Shown here: one piece after another, positions 1-8,256 of the stretch
How positions within the stretch are numbered: position 1 is the first letter of the stretch
Layout: the number at the start of each line of letters is the position of its first letter
Assembly (NCBI GenBank): GCA_965228615.1
Contig: CBDDHT010000003.1
Coordinates: forward strand, 372,001 to 436,000
DNA length: 64,000 nucleotides
Reading direction: 5' to 3'
Source: CBDDHT01 sp965228615
GTDB lineage: Bacteria > Pseudomonadota > Alphaproteobacteria > Rhizobiales > Methyloligellaceae
The notes under the pieces: generated by a model
The model's database searches: none
Told to the model about the DNA's origin: nothing
Seen by the model: the letters and a program-made list of their open reading frames with translations, nothing else
Made by a program: the position numbers and the translations under genes

Positions 1-153
1 GACAATGCCGGGCAGAACAACATGACTGATCGCATCGCCAATCAATGCCTGCCGTCGCAGAATGAGAAAGTTACCAGGAAGCGCGCAGGCAATCGCGCCA
101 AGGATACCGATGAGCAGCGGCGTCAGACTGAGCTGGACGAATTCCGGTCCCAT
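1..153 (-). CDS. Metal ABC transporter permease, second subunit (N-terminal fragment)
   Basis: This is the first 51 codons of a membrane permease whose remainder lies beyond the left edge. The protein starts MGPEFVQLSLTPLLIG and continues with a hydrophobic helix and the motif LRRQALIGDAISHVVLPGI, which is the typical N-terminus of ABC-3 family (TroC/TroD, ZnuB, SitC/SitD) permeases. The start ATG overlaps the stop of the upstream permease as TGATG, so the two subunits are translationally coupled and probably form a heterodimeric channel. It is the last visible gene of the binding protein-ATPase-permease-permease order of the Tro/Sit-type systems. The family is well supported; the metal is not known. 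Confidence 0.8.
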   Translation of the reverse strand, partial: MGPEFVQLSLTPLLIGILGAIACALPGNFLILRRQALIGDAISHVVLPGIV

Positions 154-1376
154 CACGCACCAGCTCCCGTGGGAACCCCGACCGGTGGCCCGATCAGACG
201 GTCGATCTCCCCGATCTCATCGTCCGTCAAAACCGTCTCAATTGGCGTCAGGCCGTCATAGCGCCCGACGACACCCATATCGGGATGGATCTGGCGTGCG
301 ATCTCCCAGCGCTTTTCATCGCGAAGCGCCTTGGATGCCTGCGCCTTGCCGTCTTCTGTGGCGACGCCATCGGGCCGGATCAGTTTCGCCCGGCGCAGAA
401 CGGCAAGTGTCAGGCGGTCGTATACAAGCTCACCACGCGCGAGCGCGAGAAGTCCCTGGCGGTGATGGACACGGATCTGAAACCGGCGCTGGCGGACAAG
501 CGCGGCGAGCAATCCGCGGTTCGGTGCGAACAGCAGCGACACGGTGAATAGTGCAAAGCTGACGAGTACGATGATCGGTCCCGTCGGCAAGTCAGGCGCC
601 GATGCCGAGATGGCAGCGCCGACATAGCCGGCGATGCCACCGAGCACACCGGCGATCCACACGACGCGATCCGTACGATCGGTCCAGAAGCGCGCCGTAA
701 CCGACGGTATGATCAGCATGGCGACGATCAGAATGAGGCCGACGAGCTTCAGGCCGATGACAGTGACCGCCATGACCAAACCCATCATGGCGAGATCGAT
801 CCGGCGTACATTGACACCGGAGGCGGCAGCAAATTCGGGATCAAACGCAACGAGCGTCATGGGGCGCCGGAGAGCGAAGACGGTTAGCACAGCCAAGGCA
901 CCGCCGAGCGCGATGATCACCGCATCGGCAAACAGCATGCCGGCCGTGGAGCCAAGCAGGAAGCCTTCAAGGCCGGCCTGTTTACCGGCCGACATGGTTT
1001 GGATGACAGTCAGGAGGACAATACCGAGGCCGAAGAATACAGAGAGGACGGCACCGATCGCAGCGTCCTCGGCGAGCCGCGTCCGCCGGGCGATCCACTC
1101 GACCAAAAAAAGACCGATACCGGCAGAGACGGCTGAACCGAGCAAAAGGCCGACAAGATTTCTACCGTCCATTCCTAGGGCGACCATCACAATGAAGGCG
1201 ATGCCGACGCCCGGCAGGGTTGCGTGAGCGACCGCATCGGATACGAGCGCACGCTTTCGTAGGAAGAGGAATGTGCCGGCACTGCCCGCCGCGATGCCCA
1301 GCAATGCTGCGCCGATAGCGACCAGTGCGCTGTTGTAACCGGCCTGCAAAGCAAGGGCCTCTAGGAGCGGATTCAT
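153..1376 (-). CDS. Metal ABC transporter permease with C-terminal DtxR-like extension
   Basis: An inner-membrane permease (407 aa) of the ABC-3 family that would move Mn2+, Zn2+ or Fe2+ into the cytoplasm. Residues about 10-290 carry roughly eight to nine hydrophobic helices and the family motif near the N-terminus (FLRKRALVSDAVAHATLPGV). Family members are usually 280-300 aa. Here about 110 residues follow the last helix; they are soluble, charged and resemble the winged-helix/dimerisation part of DtxR-type repressors (LARGELVYDRLTLAVLRRAK, then HPDMGVVGRYDG). Such fused tails are known in some Tro/Mnt-type permeases. The ATG is 11 bases downstream of the ATPase stop and the gene overlaps the next permease. 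The role of the tail is inferred only from resemblance. Confidence 0.85.
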   Translation of the reverse strand: MNPLLEALALQAGYNSALVAIGAALLGIAAGSAGTFLFLRKRALVSDAVAHATLPGVGIAFIVMVALGMDGRNLVGLLLGSAVSAGIGLFLVEWIARRTRLAEDAAIGAVLSVFFGLGIVLLTVIQTMSAGKQAGLEGFLLGSTAGMLFADAVIIALGGALAVLTVFALRRPMTLVAFDPEFAAASGVNVRRIDLAMMGLVMAVTVIGLKLVGLILIVAMLIIPSVTARFWTDRTDRVVWIAGVLGGIAGYVGAAISASAPDLPTGPIIVLVSFALFTVSLLFAPNRGLLAALVRQRRFQIRVHHRQGLLALARGELVYDRLTLAVLRRAKLIRPDGVATEDGKAQASKALRDEKRWEIARQIHPDMGVVGRYDGLTPIETVLTDDEIGEIDRLIGPPVGVPTGAGA

Positions 1377-1387
1377 CGCACTGGGCG

Positions 1388-2221
1388 TCAGACTGATGGC
1401 AGGTGCAGTTGATCGATATGCGTCGTCGCGAGGCGACCGCCATAGGTGGCCTGCAGATTCTCCGCGGTAAAGGTCGTGGCGATGGGACCTTCGGCGACCT
1501 TTCGCACATTCAACAGAAGGACGTGATCGAAATAGTCAGCAACGGTTGCCAGATCGTGGTGTACGCAGATTACCGTTCGCCCTTCCGCCTTCAATCCCTT
1601 GAGCACATCGATGATCGCCTTTTCCGTCGCGGCATCGACACCAGCGAGCGGCTCATCAAGAAGATACAGATCGGCGTTCTGGGCAAGAGCGCGTGCAAGA
1701 AAGACTCGCTGCTGCTGACCACCTGAAAGCTGACCGATCTGGCGGTCGGAAAAATCGGCCATGCCGACGCGCTCAAGACAATCCAACGCCGCCTTGCGGT
1801 GACGCGCGCGCACAAGCCGTAGAAGCCCGAGATCACGGTAGAGCCCCATCAGCACCACATCGATTACCCGTGTCGGGAAATCCCAATCGATGCTGGCGCG
1901 CTGCGGCACATAGGCAATCCTATTGCGTGCCTGGTTGAGGGATTGACCAAAGACCGATACCGATCCCGACACGCGCGGCACAATGTTCATCGCAGCCTTG
2001 ATCAAGGTCGACTTGCCCGCACCGTTCGGCCCAACGACGGCAACCATGCTTCCAATCGGAACCGTCGCATCGACCGAAAAAATCGCTGGCTTTTCGCCAT
2101 ATGTGACTGTCATTCCCCGTACGGCGAAGGCGCTCTCCTCGAGCGATGTCTGTTCAACAGGAATACCGTCGGCAGCAGCAAGTTCAATCGTTTCCGAAGC
2201 CAGTGTCATGATATCGCTCAA
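1388..2221 (-). CDS. Metal ABC transporter ATP-binding protein
   Basis: The cytoplasmic ATPase of the metal importer. It shows Walker A GPNGAGKST, a Q-loop (YVPQRASIDWDFP), the signature LSGGQQQR, Walker B LYLLDEPLAGVD and the H-loop VHHD, all in the normal order and spacing for the ZnuC/TroB/SitB family. The longest reading begins at a TTG (2221) that overlaps the stop of the binding-protein gene as TTGA. An ATG four codons inside (2209) sits about 12 bases after a GGGAG and is an equally good start. The gene is sandwiched between the binding protein and the permeases, so one transcript for the whole importer is likely. Confidence 0.93.
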   Translation of the reverse strand: MSDIMTLASETIELAAADGIPVEQTSLEESAFAVRGMTVTYGEKPAIFSVDATVPIGSMVAVVGPNGAGKSTLIKAAMNIVPRVSGSVSVFGQSLNQARNRIAYVPQRASIDWDFPTRVIDVVLMGLYRDLGLLRLVRARHRKAALDCLERVGMADFSDRQIGQLSGGQQQRVFLARALAQNADLYLLDEPLAGVDAATEKAIIDVLKGLKAEGRTVICVHHDLATVADYFDHVLLLNVRKVAEGPIATTFTAENLQATYGGRLATTHIDQLHLPSV

Positions 2222-3195
2222 CTCCCGATCGACAGACGGCCCGACATGCCACGTTCTGGCGCATTGCCGCCAAGGGCAAGAGTGATCGTCGTCGCATTGT
2301 GGTCGATCATTCCGATGTAGCTTCCCTCATAGGTCCCGTTGGGGCCCATGGCATCGGAGAACAGTTCACCGCCAATCTCGACCTTGTGGCCGCGCGCGGC
2401 TGCGCCTTCAATGACGGCCCGCACATTGCGATCCGAAACGGAGGACTCCACGAAAACCGCCTTGATATTTCTGGCCACCAGGACATCGACAAGCTCCGCG
2501 ACCCTACGCAAACCCGCTTCGCTCTCCGTCGAGATTCCCTGGATGCCGATAACCTCGAAGCCGTAGGCGGTCCCGAAATAGTTGAAAGCGTCGTGGGCCG
2601 TCAGAAGGATGCGGCTCCCGGCCGGAACGGAGGACAGGACCTTCTGCGTGTAGTTGGCCAGCTTCGCGACCTCTTCCAGATGCTGCATGCTGTTCGCCTC
2701 GAAGGCCGCACGTTTAGCCGGCATTGCCTCGATCAAAGCGTCGCGAACCGCGAGAATGACTTTCGACCAGAGGTTCGGCGCCATCCACACATGGGGGTCG
2801 TATTTGTCTTTATAGTCATCGTGCGAGAGCAGCAGGTTCTTCGGCAGCCCCTCTGCCACAGCGACCACCTTCCGCTTCTTGCCCAACGAGAGCATGAAAT
2901 CCTGGAGTTGCGCTTCGAGATAGAGGCCATGCCATAGAACGAGGTCGGCCTTGGTCATCGCGACGATATCCGTTCGCGTCTGACGATAGGCATGAGGATC
3001 GACACCCGGCCCCATCAGAGTTTTGACATTGACGAATTCGCCGCCTATCCGCCTGGCCGCATCACCGATCATGCCCGTCGTCGCAACCACTTTCAGTCTC
3101 GCCGGTTCCGCTATGGCAATCGGCGCCGGCAGTGCGACGGATAACGCCAGCATTGCTGCTCCGGCAATCACAAACCAACGCCTCGAAACTGTCAT
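2218..3195 (-). CDS. Periplasmic metal-binding protein of ABC transporter (TroA/ZnuA superfamily)
   Basis: The substrate-binding subunit. The ATG at 3195 follows GGAGAAGGGG and gives a clean signal peptide (MTVSRRWFVIAGAAMLALS, cleavage near residue 30); the frame is open further upstream but without protein-like sequence. Likely metal ligands, by alignment to the family pattern, are H68 (DPHAY), H135 (DPHVW), H201 (TAHDAF) and D281 (FSDAMG). This His3-Asp set resembles TroA more than the Glu-containing PsaA. No long histidine-rich loop typical of ZnuA is present. Metal choice (Zn or Mn, perhaps Fe) therefore remains open. It is the first gene of the importer operon. Confidence 0.9.
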   Translation of the reverse strand: MTVSRRWFVIAGAAMLALSVALPAPIAIAEPARLKVVATTGMIGDAARRIGGEFVNVKTLMGPGVDPHAYRQTRTDIVAMTKADLVLWHGLYLEAQLQDFMLSLGKKRKVVAVAEGLPKNLLLSHDDYKDKYDPHVWMAPNLWSKVILAVRDALIEAMPAKRAAFEANSMQHLEEVAKLANYTQKVLSSVPAGSRILLTAHDAFNYFGTAYGFEVIGIQGISTESEAGLRRVAELVDVLVARNIKAVFVESSVSDRNVRAVIEGAAARGHKVEIGGELFSDAMGPNGTYEGSYIGMIDHNATTITLALGGNAPERGMSGRLSIGS

Positions 3196-3245
3196 TCCCC
3201 TTCTCCGGAATACCCGCCAATCGCTCTGCGAAAAAAGCTCCCAAA

Positions 3246-3276
3246 TGCATATGCGAATGATTTGCAACAAAGTCAA
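3246..3276 (-). promoter_or_regulatory. Candidate promoter and metal-repressor operator of the importer operon
   Basis: On the minus strand TTGACT (3276-3271) is followed after 17 bases by CATATG (3253-3248). An imperfect palindrome with TGCA ends, TGCAAAT...ATATGCA (3266-3246), covers the spacer and the -10. The AT-rich TGCAAAT half-site resembles Fur-family (Mur/Zur) operators of Alphaproteobacteria. Further upstream lie two related AGAAT-ATT motifs near 3282-3290 and 3348-3357. The assignment is by eye only. Confidence 0.35.
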
Positions 3277-3402
3277 CTGGAATGATTCTAAGATTTAGTC
3301 GCAACTGGCGAATCAAGCAGCATTGATTGGTCCTAGAGAAGGAAAAAATCATTCTAAACCAGAGCCTTATGCTCACTGACGCGTAGTGGATCAGATTGGG
3401 CT

Positions 3403-4272
3403 CTATATTGGCGCCGATCCGGCGATCGTCGTGCGATGCAGGTATCGCCGCCGCGGCAGGGCATAATCGCAAATGGCGATATGCTGGGTCGGAATATTGT
3501 CCCATATCAGAAGATCGCCCTTCCGCCACTTGTGCCGATAGACGAATTCGTCCTTTGTGACGTGCGCATAGAGCTCGCCGAGCAACGCCCTGCCCTCATC
3601 GTCAGACATGCCAACGATCCGGCTCGTATGGCCTTCATTGACATAGATCGATCTGCGTCCGGTCAATGGGTGAGTGCGTACAATCTTGTGCACAACGGGC
3701 GGCGTCTTGTCCGGGTGCGTATCGGTCTGCGCCGCACTCTTGTCGCCATCGGTTACCAGCTTGGCCTGTTTATTGGCGAGGCTGAACTCGGCGGATAGAG
3801 CATCGATCTGTGTCCGCCGGCTTTCGGCCAGCGCCTCGTAGGCTGCCGCCGAGCTTGCAAACAGCGTGTCGCCAAGAGGCTTGCCATTGTCGTCATGGGG
3901 CACTTCGATCGCATAGAGCAGAGAACCGCGGCTCGGCTTCGCCATGTAGGAGAGATCCGTGTGCCAGTAGCGACCAGCATCCTTGATACCGACATTCCGA
4001 CCGCCTTCTTCGACATTGGAAACGACCAGAATCTCCGGATGGCGAGGATGGAGATATTGATCGAGCACATGAATCTCCAGCTCGCCGAAGCGCCTGCTGA
4101 AGTCGACATGCTGTTCTTCGCTTATATCCTGGCCGCGAAACAGCAGTAGAGAATACTCATTGTAGGCGTTTTCGATTGCGGCGAACGTCTCGTCGTTCAT
4201 GGGTTTCGAAAGGTCAACACCGTGGATCTCGGCACCGAGTGGGGCATCGAAAGGGCGAATTTCGATTGGCAT
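3403..4272 (-). CDS. TauD/TfdA family Fe(II)/2-oxoglutarate-dependent dioxygenase
   Basis: A 289-aa non-haem iron oxygenase that couples 2-oxoglutarate decarboxylation to hydroxylation of a small organic substrate such as taurine, a sulfonate or an aryloxyacetate. The iron triad is visible: H104-x-D106 in YWHTDLSY and distal H264 in NIPTQHIAI; the 2-oxoglutarate-binding arginine is likely in the RRRYLHRTTI segment (274-283). The ATG at 4272 begins MPIEIRPFDAPLGAEIHGVDL, the usual start of the family; the open frame extends 88 codons further upstream but that part looks non-coding. No sulfonate transporter is adjacent, so the substrate cannot be inferred. The upstream gap is shared with a divergent autotransporter gene. 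Confidence 0.88.
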   Translation of the reverse strand: MPIEIRPFDAPLGAEIHGVDLSKPMNDETFAAIENAYNEYSLLLFRGQDISEEQHVDFSRRFGELEIHVLDQYLHPRHPEILVVSNVEEGGRNVGIKDAGRYWHTDLSYMAKPSRGSLLYAIEVPHDDNGKPLGDTLFASSAAAYEALAESRRTQIDALSAEFSLANKQAKLVTDGDKSAAQTDTHPDKTPPVVHKIVRTHPLTGRRSIYVNEGHTSRIVGMSDDEGRALLGELYAHVTKDEFVYRHKWRKGDLLIWDNIPTQHIAICDYALPRRRYLHRTTIAGSAPI

Positions 4273-4404
4273 GACACGGTTCTCCAAATGGCCGGTACGA
4301 GCGTCGCTATGCACACAAAATTTCGGATATGCGGCTGACAAGAGCAATAGGCAATTGCTGACGTGTACGAGCCACTCGAAAACTACAGCGCCCGAAATGA
4401 ATGA

Positions 4405-4422
4405 TGTGACCCATTGGTCACA
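4405..4422. promoter_or_regulatory. Palindromic operator-like site between divergent genes
   Basis: Perfect 7-base arms TGTGACC and GGTCACA separated by CATT. It lies in the 229-base gap between the dioxygenase (minus) and the autotransporter (plus). The arms resemble a CRP/FNR-type half-site, but the inner spacing (TGTGA-N8-TCACA) is two bases longer than the CRP consensus, so another dimeric regulator is as likely. Confidence 0.4.
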
Positions 4423-4501
4423 CAACTTTGCTGAATGACGCCGAGATTGCTCTTGGAGTTGGAAAGCTGCCACATTTCTAGTCCGAAGATCGCCGGCCGT
4501 A

Positions 4502-6898
4502 TTGCGTACCGAGTTGTCGATGTTTGCGTTGCTCACGAGAGTCGCCGAGACGTTTGATCATCCGGCCAAACCATTGTCCGGCGACGATGTGGTGGGATGC
4601 CGCGAACCTGCCGCGGGACGAACTCTTAAGGACCGTGTGACGAGCAGCGGGCTTTTGCGCCGGTTAATGCTCGGTGCTCTTGTCATCTTCACAGCGTCTG
4701 CGGCAACGCCTGAGACGGTGCATGCGCAGGCGGCCTGCCCAGCCGCCACCGGCGCGGACGGCAATGCAACCACAGTACGACGGGTGAGTGTCGGGCTGGC
4801 TGGTATGGGTTCCTGCGTCAGCCTGTCGACCGGGGCTTCCGGATATGACGATCCAGCCAGCAGATTCGTTGACTTCCAACTGCTTCTGCCGGGAGATGAG
4901 CCCCGGACCGGTGCGACGAACCCGGTCAAAATCAACGTAGAGAACGAGGTGGACGTCGACCTGAACGTCACGAACCTGAGCTGTCCCGGCGGCACGATCG
5001 GGGGCGTCGACACGACAGTGGGCACCGTGACATTGGACGATGGCGAGTCTTGCCAGCTAACGGTTTTCTGGGCGAACGGCTTCCGCAACATCTCGTTTGC
5101 AGGCGGCACGCTCAGCCGAACCGGCGATATTTATGCCATCGACGCCAACGGCGTGGTGACGGGCGGTTTTTTTGGCGGCACTGTCGAAACCACACCGCCG
5201 GCGCTGACCGCGTTCACCCGCCAGACCCCGGCCACCGCAACCACCGGCGCCGACACGCTGGTGTTCCGAGCGACGTTCAGTGAGGACGTGCGGAACATCG
5301 ATACGGCGGACTTTGCGGTCAACGGCACCACAACGGCGACCGTAACCGACGTCACCCAGATCAGTGCGTTGACCTATGACATCACAGTTTCCGGCGGCGA
5401 TCTCGCGACCTTCAATGGCACCGTCGGCATTGATCTGGCGGGCGGACAGAACATCGTGGATATCGTCGGCAACGCCCTGCCCGCCGGCGAGCCGGCGACG
5501 GATGAAGTTTACACTGTCGAGAACGACGTCATTGCGCCCACCGTGACCATCACCGCGCCGGCCAACACGCTCGGCCCTTACACCGCCACCTTCACTTTCT
5601 CCGAGGATGTGATCGGTTTCGTTCTCGCCGACATCGCCGTCGGCAACGGCACGGCCTCCAATCTGTCCGGCGGCCCCGCGATCTATACGGCAACCATCAC
5701 GCCCACGCCTTCAGGCGCCGTGACGACGACGGTGACCATCGATGTTCCCGCAGGCGCGGCAGAAGATGGGGCCGGCAATAACAGCGTGGCCGCGGCGCAG
5801 GTCTCGACGATCTTCCTCGACGAAAACTATGTTCGCACGCGAACGAGCCGCGCGGTCTCAAACTTCATGGCCCGCCGGGCCGACCAGATCACGGCGAATA
5901 CGCCCGACCTCGCCGAGCGGATGCAAAAGCGCGGCGGTGTGCCAACCGGCGGACCGGTGGGCTTTATCGCCGAAGGCGATCTCGAAAATAATAAGCTGTC
6001 ATTCTCAACCAGCCTTCGCCGGATCGCGGGGTTCTCGGAGGTCCGCCAGGCTGCTCAGCGCGAGGGGTTGCAAAATCTCCAGGCCTTTGGGCAGCTGAAT
6101 CTTGCCTCTGGTGCGGATGCCGGGCTTGAGGAAAACGGGCTCGATATCTGGGTTCAGGGCGAAGTCTCACAGATTGACAATCAAACAAGCGATACCGATC
6201 TCGGCCAACTCTATGTCGGTCTTGATTACCGGGTCAGTCCATTGTTCCTGGTCGGTCTTCTCGTCCAGTTCGACTGGACCGATGAGACCGACAGCACCGA
6301 GAATATCGCTATTGACGGGTCGGGCTGGCTTGCCGGGCCCTACATCGTCATACGCCTTCGCGACAACCTCCTGTTCGACGGATATGCGGCCTGGGGACGA
6401 TCGGACAATGACGCCAGTGTTGCCGGAGGAACTGGGAATTTCGACACGGATCGCTGGTTGTTCCGCGGCACGTTGACAGGAGACTTCAACCTGGGGCGCT
6501 GGCATTTTGCCCCGAATGCCGGGGTGATCTATTTCACCGAGGAGCAGGAGGCGTTCACCCACAGCCTGAACATTCCGATCCCCGGGCAACGGGTTTCATT
6601 GGGCCGCGTTACCTTTGGCCCGAAAGTCAGCACCAGTTTTGCCTCCGCGGATGGCAACCTGATCACCCCCCATATCGGCATCAAGGGGATATGGGACTTC
6701 GAGAAGACGGATATCGTCGACCTGACCACGGGGCTTGCAGAGGGTAGCGATGGTTTTCGCGGCCGCGTCGATGGCGGTGTCTCAATGAGCCTTGCGAATG
6801 GCTGGAGCGTCGTCGGCGAAGGCCATTATGACGGCATAGGCGCCAACGACTTCGAGGCCTATGGCGGCAGCGTACGGGTGAACGTCCCGTTGAATTGA
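4502..6898 (+). CDS. Autotransporter with bacterial Ig-like repeats
   Basis: A secreted outer-membrane protein of up to 798 aa. The longest frame opens with a TTG; an ATG at 4520 and a GTG at 4637 are alternatives. The GTG (after AAGGA) gives the most ordinary signal peptide: VTSSGLLRRLMLGALVIFTA, with cleavage at VHA-QA. The passenger has a cysteine-containing N-terminal module (about 75-235), then two Ig-like repeats (about 240-335 and 340-435), each with a TFSEDV motif, typical of cell-surface Ig-like (Big) domains. From about residue 540 alternating aromatic/polar strands (DIWVQGEVSQID, YVGLDYRVSPLFLVGLL, HFAPNAGVIYFTE) form an autotransporter beta-barrel. The protein ends in VNVPLN, without the usual terminal Phe/Trp. 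Likely surface adhesin; the ligand is unknown. Confidence 0.75.
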   Translation: MRTELSMFALLTRVAETFDHPAKPLSGDDVVGCREPAAGRTLKDRVTSSGLLRRLMLGALVIFTASAATPETVHAQAACPAATGADGNATTVRRVSVGLAGMGSCVSLSTGASGYDDPASRFVDFQLLLPGDEPRTGATNPVKINVENEVDVDLNVTNLSCPGGTIGGVDTTVGTVTLDDGESCQLTVFWANGFRNISFAGGTLSRTGDIYAIDANGVVTGGFFGGTVETTPPALTAFTRQTPATATTGADTLVFRATFSEDVRNIDTADFAVNGTTTATVTDVTQISALTYDITVSGGDLATFNGTVGIDLAGGQNIVDIVGNALPAGEPATDEVYTVENDVIAPTVTITAPANTLGPYTATFTFSEDVIGFVLADIAVGNGTASNLSGGPAIYTATITPTPSGAVTTTVTIDVPAGAAEDGAGNNSVAAAQVSTIFLDENYVRTRTSRAVSNFMARRADQITANTPDLAERMQKRGGVPTGGPVGFIAEGDLENNKLSFSTSLRRIAGFSEVRQAAQREGLQNLQAFGQLNLASGADAGLEENGLDIWVQGEVSQIDNQTSDTDLGQLYVGLDYRVSPLFLVGLLVQFDWTDETDSTENIAIDGSGWLAGPYIVIRLRDNLLFDGYAAWGRSDNDASVAGGTGNFDTDRWLFRGTLTGDFNLGRWHFAPNAGVIYFTEEQEAFTHSLNIPIPGQRVSLGRVTFGPKVSTSFASADGNLITPHIGIKGIWDFEKTDIVDLTTGLAEGSDGFRGRVDGGVSMSLANGWSVVGEGHYDGIGANDFEAYGGSVRVNVPLN

Positions 6899-7040
6899 GA
6901 TGGGATTGGTTCGCCACCTCGACTCATCTGATTGCTGATTAGGTCCTTGACAGGCCGGCGTCGTGGCAGCGCGCCGTCTTGCAGCGAAGCGCCTGCCACT
7001 GAAACCCAAAACGGCACAGCCGGAGCCTTTTGCCGACAAC

Positions 7041-7358
7041 CTAATTCATCTGCTGGCGCAGGCTGTAGCGTTCACCATCGAAGTCGCCGAACAGTTCATC
7101 GGTGAGCGGATGCTGGATGGGACATGGGCTAGCGGCAGGCTCCATATTCTGTTCCGCCACATAGGTGGTATGCGCTTCGCCATTCACCAGGACATGGTAC
7201 CAGGGTTTGTCCTTGGGCGGACGCGATCGTGCGACATGCTCATACCATTCCTCCGTTCCGGCAAAGACCGGATCGATATCGAAGATCACGCCAACATAGT
7301 CGAACTTGCGATGCTGAATGATCTGGCCGATTTGGAACTTGGCTTCATATGCCGCCAT
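7041..7358 (-). CDS. hspQ: Heat shock protein HspQ
   Basis: A small (105 aa) YccV/HspQ-family protein, in enterobacteria an unstable heat-shock protein that binds hemimethylated DNA and acts as a specificity factor for the Lon protease. Motifs AKFQIGQIIQHRKFDYVGVIFDIDPVF, RPPKDKPWYHVLV and TYVAEQNM are characteristic and span nearly the whole chain. The ATG at 7358 is chosen because the family starts with AKFxIGQ; an upstream in-frame ATG (7412) would add 18 residues that look unrelated. It stands alone, convergent with the autotransporter. No heat-shock promoter was recognised. Confidence 0.88.
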   Translation of the reverse strand: MAAYEAKFQIGQIIQHRKFDYVGVIFDIDPVFAGTEEWYEHVARSRPPKDKPWYHVLVNGEAHTTYVAEQNMEPAASPCPIQHPLTDELFGDFDGERYSLRQQMN

Positions 7359-7485
7359 GGAAGCACCATCTCTTATCAATGCGTCGCCCCCGACAGGACT
7401 ACCTAAGCCCATTTGTGAGTGGCAACAAGGCGAAACACGCCCCTCCCTTTATGCACCGTGAAACAGCCGACGAGAGGTCACTTGC

Positions 7486-7947
7486 ATGACAACCGACACC
7501 CTGGCCGGCGGATGCCAATGCGGCGCTGTGCGCTACACGGTCAAGGCGGAGACCGTCACCGTATATGCCTGCCATTGCCTTGAGTGCCAGAAGCAATCGG
7601 CCTCGGCATGCGCGCTCTCGATACCGCTTAGTCTCGACGTTTTCGATATCGCAGGGCCACTCAAATCCTATGAACGACCGACGGATAGCGGCACGACGAC
7701 GAGTTGCTGGTTCTGCGAAAACTGCGGAACGCGTGTCTATCACCAGTCCGCACGCTCTTCGCGGTCCATCACGTTGAAAGGCGGAACGCTCGACGATACC
7801 GGCAGCCTCAATCCCGTGGCTCATCTTTGGACCCGTCGCAAGCAATCCTGGGTCATTCTGCCGCCCGCCGTTCCAGCCTTCGAAACGCAGCCTGCCGATC
7901 TGACGGCATGGCGGAAAACGCTCGTCAGTCCCGAATCAGACCCGTGA
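7486..7947 (+). CDS. GFA family (glutathione-dependent formaldehyde-activating enzyme-like) zinc protein
   Basis: A 153-aa cytoplasmic protein of the GFA/CENP-V fold. Cysteines occur in the family arrangement: GGCQCGAVRY (C10, C12), ACHCLECQK (C29, C31, C34) and SCWFCENCGTRVYH (C74, C77, C80), which hold two zinc sites. Named members bind glutathione-formaldehyde adducts, but many homologues have no known substrate. The start follows GAGAGG at good spacing. It is a single gene, divergent from hspQ. The family assignment is firm and the function is not. Confidence 0.85.
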   Translation: MTTDTLAGGCQCGAVRYTVKAETVTVYACHCLECQKQSASACALSIPLSLDVFDIAGPLKSYERPTDSGTTTSCWFCENCGTRVYHQSARSSRSITLKGGTLDDTGSLNPVAHLWTRRKQSWVILPPAVPAFETQPADLTAWRKTLVSPESDP

Positions 7948-8256
7948 CATCCGAACGGATTTGAAACCGCCAGAATTCACAATATTGCAGGGTTTGGTGA
8001 TGGTCGCCGGCCGCGCCAATCTTGCCTGAGGGATGCAGGGATCAGCACCTACGCGGACTAAAGGCCACTACCGGACACGGACACTGACAAGCCAATCGGC
8101 CGAAGCCTTAAACTCGTGACAATTTACGCGTTACCGGCCAGTACGTTTCCCCCGGACCAAACCCACCGTCGAAGGTGCGTCCAGGAGGAGGTTTGTGACC
8201 AGCGACCACCGATTCGATATATAGCAGATTTTTTTACCGAGGTAGAGTCGCGTTGA
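7948..8256. other. Intergenic stretch without recognised feature
   Basis: About 309 bases between two convergent genes. Short open frames here have no protein-like composition. No tRNA, terminator with U-tract, or clear inverted repeat was found. Confidence 0.5.

Noticed and set aside
2218..3195. ZnuA with a histidine-rich loop, or PsaA-type Mn-binding protein
   Set aside because: No histidine-rich loop is present, and the third ligand position is His (H201) rather than Glu; the metal is left open.
4405..4422. CRP binding site
   Set aside because: The dyad has TGTGA-N8-TCACA spacing rather than N6, so it is listed only as an unidentified operator.
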